Source: Diaphorobacter nitroreducens (lineage in GTDB: Bacteria; Pseudomonadota; Gammaproteobacteria; Burkholderiales; Burkholderiaceae_C). Taken from it: DNA of 64,000 bases. Both the position numbers and the translations under genes were made by a program. Within the stretch, counting starts at the first letter, position 1; each line of letters begins with the position of its first letter. The stretch is from positions 186,001 through 250,000 of the forward strand of contig RJVL01000002.1 of NCBI GenBank assembly GCA_003755025.1, in the 5' to 3' direction. Shown here piece after piece: positions 26,981-35,759 of this stretch. The notes beneath the pieces were generated by a model. The model did not search any database. It worked only from the letters and a program-made list of their open reading frames with translations, and was not told the DNA's origin.

Positions 26981-28171
26981 TCAGCGTTTGCGCTGCACCA
27001 GCAGGTTGCGCTTGGCATCCTCGGGGTAGGCGAAGGTCACCGCGCCGGCCTGCACCTTGCCCATCACCAGCATGTTGGGGGTGATGGCCTCTTTCTCCTC
27101 GGCCGAGAAGGGCCGCTCGTAGGTCGCCACCACGCCGTAATACACGCGCTGCAGGTTCTCCAGCGAATGCTTGAGGGCCGGGCCGTTGACCTGCCCGTCG
27201 CGGATGCCCAGCAGCGCATACATCAGCAGGTAGGCCGCGTCGTACCCTTGCGCCGCCGCCATCGGCACGGCCGGGCGGCCCTTGAAGGCGCGCGCGTAGG
27301 TGCTCAGGAACGAGGCGCGGCGTTCGTTGCTGGGCTCGGCGATGAAGGTCTGCGCCGTCAGCGCTCCCTCGGCGGCGTCCTTGCCGCCCTGGATGAAGAA
27401 CGGGAACGACAGCGTCCAGCCGCCGACCTGCGGCACCTTCCAGCCCAGCTCCTTGCGGCCTTGGGCAATGACAGCGTTCTCCGGCCCTACGGTGTAGCTG
27501 AAGATGACCTGTGCGCCCGCATCGCGCGCGGCCTGCAACTGGGGCGCCAGGCTCTTCACGCCCAGAGGGAAGTTGGTCGCGTACACGGGCGTGAGCTGGT
27601 GCGCGGCGAGCGCCGCTTCCACGTCCTTGCGCCCGGCCTGGCCGTAGCCCGTGTCGTCGGCAAAGAGGGCCACGCGCGTCCAGCCGCGGCGCAGGATGTC
27701 CTCCACCACGAAGGGCGCCTGGATGTTGTCGGGGGCCGAGGTGCGGAAGATGAAGCTCTGCGCCGCCGGATAGGTGCGTGTCACGGGGGTGCCCGTGGCG
27801 CACGGCACGATCAAGGGCAGCTTCGCCTGCTGGAACACGTCCAGCGATTTCATCGCCACGCCGGTGTTGCAAAAGCCCAGGGCCGCCACCACGCCCTCGC
27901 TGGCCAGTTCCTGCGAGCGTTGACGGCCGGTGTCGGGCGAGCCCTGGTCGTCCTTGACCACCAGCTCCACAGGCCGGCCCAGGTAGCCGCCCACGGCGTT
28001 GAACTGCTCCACCGCGAGCTGGATGCCCTGCAGCATGGGCGTGCCGAAGTCCGACGACGGCCCCGAAAAGGGGCCGATGACCCCCACCTTCACGGGCTGG
28101 GCGCCCGCCATGCCCGCCAACGCCCACAGCGCCAGCGCCCCTGCCCAGTGTCTGGGTCTCATGGCCATCAT
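26981..28171 (-). CDS. Branched-chain amino acid-type ABC transporter substrate-binding protein
   Basis: A 396-residue periplasmic binding protein of the LivJ/LivK family. The frame opens at 28213, but GCGGAGACACG before the ATG at 28171 supports that start, giving a signal peptide RPRHWAGALALWALAGMAGA with cleavage before QPVKVGVIGPFSGPSSDFG. The family-typical NAVGGYLGRPVELVVKDDQG follows. It is an orphan: no permease or ATPase genes are nearby, a common situation in Comamonadaceae, where many orphan binding proteins occur. The ligand is unknown. It lies tail-to-tail with dadA with a 12-bp gap. Confidence 0.88.
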   Translation of the reverse strand: MMAMRPRHWAGALALWALAGMAGAQPVKVGVIGPFSGPSSDFGTPMLQGIQLAVEQFNAVGGYLGRPVELVVKDDQGSPDTGRQRSQELASEGVVAALGFCNTGVAMKSLDVFQQAKLPLIVPCATGTPVTRTYPAAQSFIFRTSAPDNIQAPFVVEDILRRGWTRVALFADDTGYGQAGRKDVEAALAAHQLTPVYATNFPLGVKSLAPQLQAARDAGAQVIFSYTVGPENAVIAQGRKELGWKVPQVGGWTLSFPFFIQGGKDAAEGALTAQTFIAEPSNERRASFLSTYARAFKGRPAVPMAAAQGYDAAYLLMYALLGIRDGQVNGPALKHSLENLQRVYYGVVATYERPFSAEEKEAITPNMLVMGKVQAGAVTFAYPEDAKRNLLVQRKR

Positions 28172-28309
28172 CGTGTCTCCGCAATGTTGTGAAAAACACT
28201 CCAGCCTAACCAAAAGCGCGGGCGCGCGATGTGGTTTATTGCGCAGCGGTGCGCGGTCGCGGTCAGGGGCGGGTAAGCGATTTGCGGTGAGGGATCACCG
28301 CGCACGCGT

Positions 28310-29092
28310 TCAGTGCAGCACCGGCGCCGGGCCGGCCAGGAAGTCCAGCAGCGCCGCCTCGAAACCCTCGGGGTCTTCAAGCTGCGGCCAGTGGCCCACG
28401 CCGGGCAGCAGCACGGCGCGCGCATCGGGCAGCACATGGGCCAGGGCGAGCAGTGCCTCGGGCGGAGTGCAGCGGTCGTACTCACCCCCGACGAGCAGCG
28501 CGGGCACCTGCAGGCGCACAAGTTCCGGCGCACGCCGCGCGAAAGCCGTCAGGGCTTCCAACGCACGGCGGTAGGTGGCGGGCGGCACGCGGCCCATGGC
28601 GTGCCGTGCAAGCTGCAGCCCCTCGGGCAGCGCGCCGGGGCCGGCGTCGCGCGCCACGGTAGGGTCGGCCAGCCGGGCCATGTCCCGTCCATCGTCCAAG
28701 CCCGCAAGGCGCGGCGCCACCCACACGGCGGTGGCGGCCTCGTCCAGCGCCGGGCCGCCGGCACACAGCACCAGCCGCCGCACGCGCAGCGGTGCCCGCA
28801 CGGCGATCTCCAGCGCCAGCATCGCCCCCAGGCCGTGGCCGACCAGCACCACCTGCTCGCACCGCAGGGCATCGAGCAACAGCAGCGCACGCTGGGCCAG
28901 GCCCTTGAAGTTGTAGGGCTCCACCGGCGCACTGCCGCCATAGCCCGGCATGTCCCATGCCACGGCGCGGTAGCCCGCGGCGGCCAGGGTTTCCAGCGTG
29001 GGGGCAAAGCCCAGGTGATCGCCATCGGCATCGTGCAGCAGCAACACGGTAGGGCCGGAGCCGAGCAGGGAAAAGCGTGGAAGAAGAGACAT
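28310..29092 (-). CDS. Alpha/beta-hydrolase-fold protein with the nucleophile serine replaced
   Basis: A 260-residue alpha/beta-hydrolase-fold protein starting MSLLPRFSLLGSGPTVLLLH. The oxyanion HD-type motif VLLLHDADGDH and WDMPGYGGS are present, as are a candidate acid (GGEYDRCTPP, about 222) and catalytic His (GVGHWPQLEDP, about 238). The nucleophile elbow, normally GxSxG, reads VGHGLGAM (about 94-101): the serine position is Gly, a one-base AGC to GGC change. Unless another residue acts, ester hydrolysis should be lost. It may be a non-catalytic homologue, a lyase-like member or a recent mutant. It is divergent from a flavin reductase. Confidence 0.85.
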   Translation of the reverse strand: MSLLPRFSLLGSGPTVLLLHDADGDHLGFAPTLETLAAAGYRAVAWDMPGYGGSAPVEPYNFKGLAQRALLLLDALRCEQVVLVGHGLGAMLALEIAVRAPLRVRRLVLCAGGPALDEAATAVWVAPRLAGLDDGRDMARLADPTVARDAGPGALPEGLQLARHAMGRVPPATYRRALEALTAFARRAPELVRLQVPALLVGGEYDRCTPPEALLALAHVLPDARAVLLPGVGHWPQLEDPEGFEAALLDFLAGPAPVLH

Positions 29093-29200
29093 CGCAGGGT
29101 CCAGGGCCGCAGGGCATGCGCGCTGCAGGCGCGCAGGTGCAGACTGATAATAGCCCTCCCATTGCCCTACGCGGCGCGCCCAGGGCGCCGCCCCCCCTTC

Positions 29201-29761
29201 GTGAACAGCCGCCTGCCCCACCCGCCCTCCAGCCAACCTCCCGTCTTCACGCCACGCGAGTTCCGCGACGCGCTGGGCATGTTCGCCACAGGCGTGACCA
29301 TCGTCACGGCGCGCGGGGAAGGCGGCGCGCTGATCGGCATGACGGCAAACTCGTTCAACTCGGTGTCGCTGGAGCCGCCGCTGGTGCTGTGGAGCCTGGG
29401 GCACAAGACGTCGTCGCTGCCCGCTTTTTCCCGTGCCACGCACTACGCCATCAATGTGCTGACGGTGGAACAGCGCGCCCTGGCCGAGCAGTTCGCCACG
29501 CGCGGCATCGACCGCTTCGCCGGCGTGGCCTACCGCCTGGGACGGAGCGGCGTGCCGGTGCTGGACGGCGCGGCGGCCGTGTTCGAGTGCTTCAACCGCA
29601 GCCAGTACGTGGAGGGCGACCACACGATCTTCGTCGGCCAGGTGGAGCGTTGCAGCCACCGGGAAGGCGCTTCGCCCCTGCTGTACCACGGGGGGGTGTT
29701 CTATACGGAGCATCCGCTGGGAAGCCTTTCGGCCACCGTAGCCCGCCCGATGGAGAAATAG
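29201..29761 (+). CDS. Flavin reductase-like FMN-binding protein
   Basis: The frame has no useful ATG before the conserved FTPREFRDALGMFATGVTIV, so the GTG at 29201 is chosen, giving 186 residues. The FMN-binding split-barrel motif MTANSFNSVSLEPPLVLWSL (about 48-67) and the C-terminal GDHTIFVGQVE with LLYHGGVF identify the flavin reductase domain family (HpaC/RutF-like). Such proteins supply reduced FMN or FAD to two-component monooxygenases; no oxygenase is next to it. It shares a 108-bp divergent promoter region with the degenerate hydrolase. The next ATG (29279) would cut into the conserved fold. Confidence 0.82.
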   Translation: MNSRLPHPPSSQPPVFTPREFRDALGMFATGVTIVTARGEGGALIGMTANSFNSVSLEPPLVLWSLGHKTSSLPAFSRATHYAINVLTVEQRALAEQFATRGIDRFAGVAYRLGRSGVPVLDGAAAVFECFNRSQYVEGDHTIFVGQVERCSHREGASPLLYHGGVFYTEHPLGSLSATVARPMEK

Positions 29762-29836
29762 CGCCCCGGCTTGCGCCGGAGCGCAGGCACGCCCGGCCGC
29801 TTCGGGGCTGGGCGGAACGGGCCGGATATCTGCCCG

Positions 29837-30103
29837 TTACTTGGCTGTCGCCTCGGGCAGTTCGATCTTCACCTCCAGCACTTCCAGGTCGTCCTGGCGC
29901 TCGAAGTGGACCTTCAGGTCGTCGGCGTTGATCTTCACGTACTTGGAGATCACCGCCACCAGCTCGCGCTGCAGCGCGGGCAGATAGTCGGGCTGGCCGG
30001 CGCTGCGGCCGCTGCGCTCGTGCGCCAGGATGATCTGCAGGCGCTCCTTGGCCACCGAGGCCGTCTTTTTCTTCTCGCCGAGCAGGAAGGACAGCAGGGA
30101 CAT
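29837..30103 (-). CDS. minE: Cell division topological specificity factor MinE
   Basis: An 88-residue protein matching Min[21 protein letters not shown] is the membrane-targeting and anti-MinCD segment, followed by [11 protein letters not shown] and the dimeric topological specificity domain ([16 protein letters not shown]). It drives pole-to-pole oscillation of MinD so that MinCD blocks septation except at midcell. It starts 5 bp after the minD stop, the usual minCDE order. Length and motifs are normal. Confidence 0.96.
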   Translation of the reverse strand: MSLLSFLLGEKKKTASVAKERLQIILAHERSGRSAGQPDYLPALQRELVAVISKYVKINADDLKVHFERQDDLEVLEVKIELPEATAK

Positions 30104-30108
30104 CTCGC

Positions 30109-30924
30109 TTACCTCCCGCCGAAGATGCGCTTGAAGAAGCCGGGCTTGGCCGCCTCGATGAAACGCAGGGGCTTGTCCTCGCCCAGGAAGCGCGCAACCA
30201 CGTCCTTGTAGGCCTCGGACACATCGGTGCCCGACAGGTGGATGGCGGGCAGGCCCTGGTTGGAGGCCTGCAGCACGCTCTCGGACTCGGGGATCACGCC
30301 GATGAGCTTGATGCGCAGGATGTCTTGGATGTCCTCCAGGCTCAGCATCTGGCCGTCTTCCACACGATGGGGGTTGTAGCGCGTGATCAGCAGGTGTTCC
30401 TTGACGGGCTCGCCGCCTTCGATGGCGCGCTTGGTCTTGCTGCTGAGCATGCCCAGGATGCGGTCGGAGTCGCGCACGCTGGAGACTTCGGGGTTGGTGA
30501 CCAGCAGCGCCTCGTCGGCGAAGTGCATGGCCATCAGCGCACCGCTTTCGATGCCGGCGGGCGAGTCGCAGACGATGTAGTCAAAGCCCATGTCGGCGAG
30601 GTCCTTGAGCACCTTGCCCACGCCGTCCTGCGTGAGCGCGTCCTTGTCGCGCGTCTGGCTGGCGGCCAGCACGAACAGGTTCTCGCACTGCTTGTCCTTG
30701 ATGAGGGCCTGGTTCAGGTTGGCCTCGCCCTGGATCACGTTGATCAGGTCATACACCACGCGGCGCTCGCAGCCCATGATGAGGTCCAGGTTGCGCAGGC
30801 CGACGTCAAAGTCGATGACGGCGGTCTTGTGGCCGGCGAGCGCCAGGCCCGATGCGAAGGCGGCACTGGTGGTGGTCTTGCCCACGCCCCCCTTGCCGGA
30901 GGTCACGACGACGATTTTGGCCAT
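30109..30924 (-). CDS. minD: Septum site-determining ATPase MinD
   Basis: A 271-residue ParA-type ATPase (E. coli MinD has 270). The start is [20 protein letters not shown] with the deviant Walker A KGGVGKTT at residues 11-18; the frame extends upstream to 30981 without similarity. [10 protein letters not shown] is switch I and [10 protein letters not shown] switch II. The C-terminal amphipathic membrane helix ([10 protein letters not shown]) is present. It binds the membrane with ATP, recruits MinC, and is released by MinE. Confidence 0.97.
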   Translation of the reverse strand: MAKIVVVTSGKGGVGKTTTSAAFASGLALAGHKTAVIDFDVGLRNLDLIMGCERRVVYDLINVIQGEANLNQALIKDKQCENLFVLAASQTRDKDALTQDGVGKVLKDLADMGFDYIVCDSPAGIESGALMAMHFADEALLVTNPEVSSVRDSDRILGMLSSKTKRAIEGGEPVKEHLLITRYNPHRVEDGQMLSLEDIQDILRIKLIGVIPESESVLQASNQGLPAIHLSGTDVSEAYKDVVARFLGEDKPLRFIEAAKPGFFKRIFGGR

Positions 30925-30977
30925 GTTCTGAGAGGTCCTTGCGTTGCGGTCTGTGGAGTAAGAAAGGGTGGGGACAG

Positions 30978-31745
30978 TCACAGCGGCTCGATGAGCAGCT
31001 TCTCACCGTCCAGCCGCACCTGGGCCGGCTTGCCGCGCACGTTGTCGGGCAGCTCGGTCTCGGTGGTGCGGTAGATGCCTGCCACGGAGACCAGTTGCGG
31101 CTCCATGCAGGTGCTGAAAATCCGGGCGCTGGTGTCGCCGCGCGCGCCGGCGATGGCGCGCCCGCGCAGCGGTGCGTACACGTGGATGTTGCCGTCGGCG
31201 ATCACCTCGGCGCCAAAGCTGACCACGGCCATCACCACCAGGTCCGAGCCGCGGGCATACACCTGCTGGCCCGAGCGCAGCGGCTTGTCCACCACCACGG
31301 TCCCCGGCGCCGGCGCGGGCACGGGGACCTCGCGCACGACCTCCACCTCGCGGATGACTTCGTGGACCACCTCGCGGGGAGTGTTCTCACGCGGAGCCTG
31401 CATGCGGGGGGGCGGCGCGTCGGGGGCGGCAATCAGGCCCGCGTCGTGCGCGTCCTGCCTCTGCGCGCTGCTGCCGCCGCGCACGGCCACGGGCTGCGTA
31501 CGATGGCTGCGCAGCGTCTTGACCAGCGCGGCGAAGTCGATGGGCTGCGGCTCGTCCTGCACGGCCGAGAGGTCGATCAGCACCGGGTCGTTGTCGAAAA
31601 ATTCGGGGTCGTCGGCCCTGCGGGCAGCCAGCTCGGCGGCGATGCTGGCCACGTCGGTGGTCTTGAGCACCATGGCCACCACGGGCAGCTGGGCACTCTT
31701 GAGGTCTAGGTGGGTGCGGGCCTGGCCCGCCGTATCAACGGCCAT
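30978..31745 (-). CDS. minC: Septum site-determining protein MinC
   Basis: A 255-residue MinC: an N-terminal FtsZ-inhibiting domain (about 1-110; LDLKSAQLPVVAMVLKTTD), a linker with a Glu/Val-rich stretch (REVVHEVIREVEVVREVPV, about 150-168), and the C-terminal beta-helix that binds MinD (about 180-255; GQQVYARGSDLVVMAVVSFG, ARGDTSARIFS). The ATG at 31745 is chosen because the extra upstream residues in the open frame do not resemble MinC. It is the first gene of minCDE, 53 bp before minD. The linker is somewhat longer than in E. coli MinC (231 residues). Confidence 0.94.
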   Translation of the reverse strand: MAVDTAGQARTHLDLKSAQLPVVAMVLKTTDVASIAAELAARRADDPEFFDNDPVLIDLSAVQDEPQPIDFAALVKTLRSHRTQPVAVRGGSSAQRQDAHDAGLIAAPDAPPPRMQAPRENTPREVVHEVIREVEVVREVPVPAPAPGTVVVDKPLRSGQQVYARGSDLVVMAVVSFGAEVIADGNIHVYAPLRGRAIAGARGDTSARIFSTCMEPQLVSVAGIYRTTETELPDNVRGKPAQVRLDGEKLLIEPL

Positions 31746-31976
31746 GAAGCGGTTCGGATGGGAAAAAAGACGCCGCGCACGGGCGCCGCCTCGAAGCCGC
31801 AAAGTGTACCTGCGCTGCGCCGCTGCCACCGTATCAGGACGTGCGGCGAACCCGGGCGCACCCCAGGCCTGGGCAGCCGCGGATCTGGCTTCACGAGTCC
31901 ACCGGCTGCGCCCCCTTCGCGCCGCGCAGCGCGGCGAGAGAAGGGGAAAGGTGCGCCAGCGCCGCGGGGGGGATGC
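31746..31976. other. Intergenic region with a GC-rich hairpin
   Basis: This gap between minC and pssA should hold the minCDE promoter. Its right part contains CCCCTTCGCGCCGCGC, then GCGGCGAGAGAAGGGG (31911-31946), an imperfect hairpin of a type common between Comamonadaceae genes. No ORF or T-tract is visible. Confidence 0.4.
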
Positions 31977-32600
31977 TCAGAACTTCGGAATGCGGATGCG
32001 GCTGATCATCAGCGAGCCCGACAGTGCGAACAGCAGCACCAGCGGGTGCAGCGTGAAACCGCCGATCGTCACCGACCCCAGCCACAGCTGGCCGCGCACC
32101 GCGCCCACGCTGGCGGCCACGGCCATCAGCCCCACGAGCACGATGGAGGTGGGGATCGGCGTGCCCTCGAAGTACTTGACCTTGCCCGACGGGCCCTCGG
32201 CCAGCGTTTCGGCCGTGATGTTGAAGCGCGCCAGGCGCGACACGCCGCAGGCCACGAAAAAGGCCAGCACCACGCGGTCGTACAGCCCCTGCATGCCGCA
32301 GGCGTAGGCGATGATGGCGGGCGCCACGCCGAAGGAGATCACGTCGGCCAGCGAATCCAGCTCGCGCCCCATGGCCGAGCTTTTCTGCCGCCAGCGCGCG
32401 ATGCGCCCGTCCAGCACGTCGAACACCAGCGCCGCCAGCACCAGCGCACAGGCGAAGTACACATGGCGCACGTCCGACGTTTCCAGATAGGTCATCGACG
32501 AGAACAGCGCCCCGACGCCGCACACCGCGTTGCCCAGCGTGAACCAGTCCGCGAGGTGGAACTCGCGGATCATCGAAAAGCGTTTGTGGGGAGAAGCCAT
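31977..32600 (-). CDS. pssA: CDP-diacylglycerol--serine O-phosphatidyltransferase
   Basis: A 207-residue integral membrane enzyme of the CDP-alcohol phosphatidyltransferase family that makes phosphatidylserine, precursor of phosphatidylethanolamine. The catalytic motif DG-x2-AR-x8-G-x3-D-x3-D is present as DGRIAR, then GRELDSLAD (about residues 62-87). Five or more hydrophobic helices follow. The hydrophobic N-terminal LADWFTLGNAVCGVGALFS and the length fit the PssA type of most bacteria rather than the phospholipase D-like E. coli enzyme. Next to minCDE but separated by 231 bp, it probably has its own promoter. Confidence 0.92.
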   Translation of the reverse strand: MASPHKRFSMIREFHLADWFTLGNAVCGVGALFSSMTYLETSDVRHVYFACALVLAALVFDVLDGRIARWRQKSSAMGRELDSLADVISFGVAPAIIAYACGMQGLYDRVVLAFFVACGVSRLARFNITAETLAEGPSGKVKYFEGTPIPTSIVLVGLMAVAASVGAVRGQLWLGSVTIGGFTLHPLVLLFALSGSLMISRIRIPKF

Positions 32601-32657
32601 GGCGGCATTATCGAACGGCCGCCGGGCCTTTCCTTGTCCGCCGATGGCTGATTCGGT

Positions 32658-33446
32658 CTACTGGAAACGCGGGGCGCGCTTCTCGATGAAGGCGGTGACC
32701 GCCTCGCGGTGGTCGGCCGTCTTGTGGGCGATGGCCTGGTAGCCGGCGGAGATCTCCAGCAGCGAGGCCAGCGAGGCGTGCTCGCCCTCGCGCAGCAGCC
32801 GCTTGGTCATGCGCATCACGGCACCGGGGTTGGCGGCGATTTTCTCGGCCAGCGCACGCGCGGTGGGCAGGAGCTGGTCGGCCGGCACCACGCGGCTCAC
32901 CAGGCCGCAGGCCAGGGCGTCCTGGGCGCTGATGGCCTCTCCGGTGAAAGCCATCTCGGACGCCTTGGCCATGCCCACGGCCCGCGGCAGCAGCCAGGCG
33001 CCGCCGTCGCCGGGCACGATGCCCACGCGCACGAAGCTCTCGGCAAAGGTGGCGTTCTCGGCCGCGATGCGGATGTCGCACATGCAGGTCAGGTCCAGCC
33101 CCGCGCCGATGGCCGGGCCGTTGACGGCGCAGATCACCGGCACGTCGAGCTGGTACAGCGCGTTGGGAATCTGCTGGATGCCCTGGCGGTATTCCTCGCG
33201 GATCAGGTCGGGCGTGAGCGCATCGTCGAAGAAGCGCTGCATGTCCTTGACGTTGCCGCCCGAGCTGAAGATGGGGCCTGCGCCGGTGAGGATCAGCACT
33301 TTCACGCTGGCGTCCTTGCGCACGGTGTCGCACAGCTGCACGAACTCCTGCACGGCCGTGTTGCCGGTGAGCGCATTGCGCGTCTCGGGCTGGTTCATGG
33401 TGGCGGTCAGGATGCCGCCGTCGCGTTCAATGGTCAGGAAGGCCAT
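32658..33446 (-). CDS. Enoyl-CoA hydratase/isomerase family protein
   Basis: A 262-residue crotonase-fold enzyme. Oxyanion-hole segments are FSSGGNVKDM (about 61-70) and NGPAIGAGLDLTCMCDIRI (about 108-126). The region VGIVPGDGGAWLLPRAVG (about 140-157) carries an acidic residue at the usual catalytic loop. It probably hydrates or isomerises an enoyl-CoA. It lies downstream of and in the same direction as the acyl-CoA dehydrogenase/CoA-transferase operon, but 109 bp away with a long dispersed repeat between, so cotranscription is uncertain. The pathway substrate is unknown. Confidence 0.88.
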   Translation of the reverse strand: MAFLTIERDGGILTATMNQPETRNALTGNTAVQEFVQLCDTVRKDASVKVLILTGAGPIFSSGGNVKDMQRFFDDALTPDLIREEYRQGIQQIPNALYQLDVPVICAVNGPAIGAGLDLTCMCDIRIAAENATFAESFVRVGIVPGDGGAWLLPRAVGMAKASEMAFTGEAISAQDALACGLVSRVVPADQLLPTARALAEKIAANPGAVMRMTKRLLREGEHASLASLLEISAGYQAIAHKTADHREAVTAFIEKRAPRFQ

Positions 33447-33461
33447 GGTGTCTCTCCGTAA

Positions 33462-33557
33462 TCAAAAGTAGGAGCTGCCAGCGCACATCACCGCTTGATT
33501 TCAATATGAAAACACATTGAACGCCTTGATTGGTATGCGCAAACAGCTATGGTTTTC
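33462..33557 (-). repeat. Dispersed repeat, copy 8, long variant
   Basis: Minus strand: TGAAAACCATAGCTGTTTGC, an internal segment containing AATCAAGGCG, then TGTGCGCTGGCAGCTCC. At about 96 bp it is nearly twice the usual length and resembles the long copy at 49349. Its left edge overlaps the TGA stop of the acyl-CoA dehydrogenase. Confidence 0.7.
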
Positions 33558-34587
33558 AGAGCATCATTTCCACGTCGGTGATGCGGCGCACGAGGTCCAG
33601 CGTCAGCCCGCCGTGCGCCAGCAGCGCCTGGCCGGCCACGCCGTGCCAGTAAGACTCGCTTCCGGCCGTCTGGCGCCAGGCGTGCAGGCGGCGGGTGAAC
33701 AGCTGCAGGTCGTATTCCGCGGTGAAGCCGATGGCGCCGTGGATGGCGTGGGCGAACTCGGCCACGGCCAATGCGGCCTCGCTGCAGCGCGCCTTGGCGG
33801 TGGCCACACGCAGCCGGTCGGGCAGCACACCGGCGCCGTTGCAGCCCAGCTGCGCAGCCATGCGCGCGGCGAACACATGCTCGCTCATCACCGCCAGCTG
33901 GTGCTGGATGGCCTGGAACTTGCCGATGGGGCGGCCGAACTGCTGGCGCTCGTTGGCGTACTGCAGCGTGCGGCGGAACACGTCGCCCAGCGCGCCGGCC
34001 ATCTGCGGGGCCACCACGGCGGCCTGCAGGGTGCGTGCGTCTTGCGCGGCATCCGCCGGCACCCCGGGCGCGGCCTCCACCTGGGCAGCAGACCAGGCCA
34101 GGGCGGCATCCAGCGCCAGCGCCTGGGGCGCGGCCTGCGCATCGGCCATGGCCAACAGGTGCCAGGCGCTGCCTGCCTGCACCAGTACGTGATCGGCCAC
34201 CTGGCCGCCGCGCACCAGGGCGCAGCGCACGCCGCCATCCGGCAGCCGCTCGCCACGCGCCAGCGTGATGCTGCCGGTGGGGCGCGCTACGCCGGCCTGG
34301 GCCAGCAGCGCGCGCGCCACCATGGTCTCGCCCAGCGGCAGCGGCAGCGCATGCGCGCCGCATTGTTCCAGCACGCCGAACACCTGGGTCAGGCCCAAGC
34401 CGGCGCCGCCCTCGTCCTCGGGCAGCAGCGCATCGGCGAGGCCCGTGGCCTCCAGCTGCGCCCACAGCTGCTGCGTCGCAGGCGCAGCGCGCCCGCCGGA
34501 TTCGATAGCGCGCACCACCGGGGGGGTGCACTGGTCGGCCAGCACCTGGCGGGCGGCGTCGGCAAACAGATCGTTGTCTTGGCTCAT
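33556..34587 (-). CDS. Acyl-CoA dehydrogenase family protein (short subunit type)
   Basis: A 343-residue acyl-CoA dehydrogenase-fold protein, shorter than the usual 380-400. The N-terminal part (LWAQLEATGLADALLPEDEG) and the C-terminal helical domain (YANERQQFGRPIGKFQAIQH, then AIHGAIGFTAEYDLQLFTRR) are clear, but the middle beta domain is reduced and lacks the usual flavin-binding block (MTEPxxGSD). Such short partners often pair with a full-length dehydrogenase as a heteromer, as in steroid or cholate side-chain oxidation. It starts 14 bp after the 34602 dehydrogenase, supporting pairing. Confidence 0.87.
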   Translation of the reverse strand: MSQDNDLFADAARQVLADQCTPPVVRAIESGGRAAPATQQLWAQLEATGLADALLPEDEGGAGLGLTQVFGVLEQCGAHALPLPLGETMVARALLAQAGVARPTGSITLARGERLPDGGVRCALVRGGQVADHVLVQAGSAWHLLAMADAQAAPQALALDAALAWSAAQVEAAPGVPADAAQDARTLQAAVVAPQMAGALGDVFRRTLQYANERQQFGRPIGKFQAIQHQLAVMSEHVFAARMAAQLGCNGAGVLPDRLRVATAKARCSEAALAVAEFAHAIHGAIGFTAEYDLQLFTRRLHAWRQTAGSESYWHGVAGQALLAHGGLTLDLVRRITDVEMML

Positions 34588-34601
34588 GTCGTGGCTCCGT
34601 T

Positions 34602-35759
34602 TCAGCGCAGGCCCAGGCCCCGGGCGATCATCCCGCGCAGGATGTCGCGCGTGCCGCCGCGCAAAGAGAACGAGGGCGAGGCCTCGGTCACGTATTTCAG
34701 GGTCATCAGCAGTTCCACCGGCACGTCTTCCGCCTCGCGGGCGAACAGGTCGTCGGCGATCGCCGCGGGGATCATCTGCTCCAGCGTGGTGCCCAGCTCC
34801 TTGACCAGCGCGGCCTCGACGATGGGGCTTTCACCGCGCACCAGCTTGTCCTGAATGGCCACCGACATGGCGCGCAACGGCGCGAGCTGCGTGAGCACCT
34901 GGCCCGCCAGGCGCTGGGCCGATTCCGTGCGCCCTTGCGGCGTGCGCACGTACTGAAGCCACTGGTCGAACAGCACGATGCTGGAGAACAGCCGCTCGGG
35001 CCCGCTGCGCTCGAAGGCGAGTTCCGCCGTCACCTGCACCCAGCCCTGGCCCTCGGCGCCGATGAGCGCATCGGGGCCCAACTGCACGTTGTCGAAGAAC
35101 ACCTCGCAGAAATGGCGGTCGCCCGAGAGGTCCTCGATGGGGCGCACCGTGACGCCGGGCAGCGACAGGTCCACGATGACCTGGGACAGGCCCTTGTGGC
35201 GGTCCTCGCTGCTGCCGGAGGTGCGCACCAGCGCAATCATGTACTGGCAGTGGTGCGCGTTGGTGGTCCAGATCTTCTGGCCGTTGAGCACAAAGCCCTG
35301 GTCATTGGGCGTGGCGCGCGTCCTCACGCTGGCCAGGTCCGAGCCCGAGCCCGGCTCACTCATGCCGATGCAGAAGAACGCCTCACCGCGGCACACCTTG
35401 GGGATGTAGAACTGCTTTTGCGCCTCGGTGCCGTACTTCAGGATCAGCGGCGCGCTCTGGCGGTCGGCAATCCAGTGCGAGCCCACGGGCGCGCCGCAGG
35501 CGAGGAACTCCTCCACCAGTACATAGCGCGTGAAGGCGCTGCGTCCGCCACCACCATATTCCTTGGGCAGCGTGACGCCGATCCAGCCGCGGGCGGCCAG
35601 CTTGCGGCTCAGCTCGCTGCTGTAGCCGCCCCACGAGCGCGCGCGGATATGCGCGGGCAGTTCGGCGATCGCCTCGGCCAGGAAGGCACGCACCTCGGCG
35701 CGCAGGGCCTCGTCCTCGGGAGGGATGCGCGTGAGCGCGAGTGAATCCAGGGTACTCAT
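34602..35759 (-). CDS. Acyl-CoA dehydrogenase
   Basis: A 385-residue flavoprotein. IGMSEPGSGSDLASVRTRAT (about 129-148) is the FAD-binding beta-domain signature, LNGQKIWTTNAHHCQYMIAL follows, and the C-terminus has ASPSFSLRGGTRDILRGMIA. The start at 35759 overlaps the stop of the CoA-transferase by four bases (ATGA), so translation is coupled. It should introduce an alpha-beta double bond in an acyl-CoA produced by that transferase, with the neighbouring short dehydrogenase as probable partner. Although the frame stays open to 36779, similarity begins at MSTLDSLALTRIPPEDEAL. The substrate is unknown. Confidence 0.92.
   Translation of the reverse strand: MSTLDSLALTRIPPEDEALRAEVRAFLAEAIAELPAHIRARSWGGYSSELSRKLAARGWIGVTLPKEYGGGGRSAFTRYVLVEEFLACGAPVGSHWIADRQSAPLILKYGTEAQKQFYIPKVCRGEAFFCIGMSEPGSGSDLASVRTRATPNDQGFVLNGQKIWTTNAHHCQYMIALVRTSGSSEDRHKGLSQVIVDLSLPGVTVRPIEDLSGDRHFCEVFFDNVQLGPDALIGAEGQGWVQVTAELAFERSGPERLFSSIVLFDQWLQYVRTPQGRTESAQRLAGQVLTQLAPLRAMSVAIQDKLVRGESPIVEAALVKELGTTLEQMIPAAIADDLFAREAEDVPVELLMTLKYVTEASPSFSLRGGTRDILRGMIARGLGLR

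Noticed and set aside
28313-29200. Upstream extension of the flavin reductase frame
   Set aside because: This part is antisense to the alpha/beta-hydrolase-fold gene and has shadow-type composition; the conserved domain starts after 29201.
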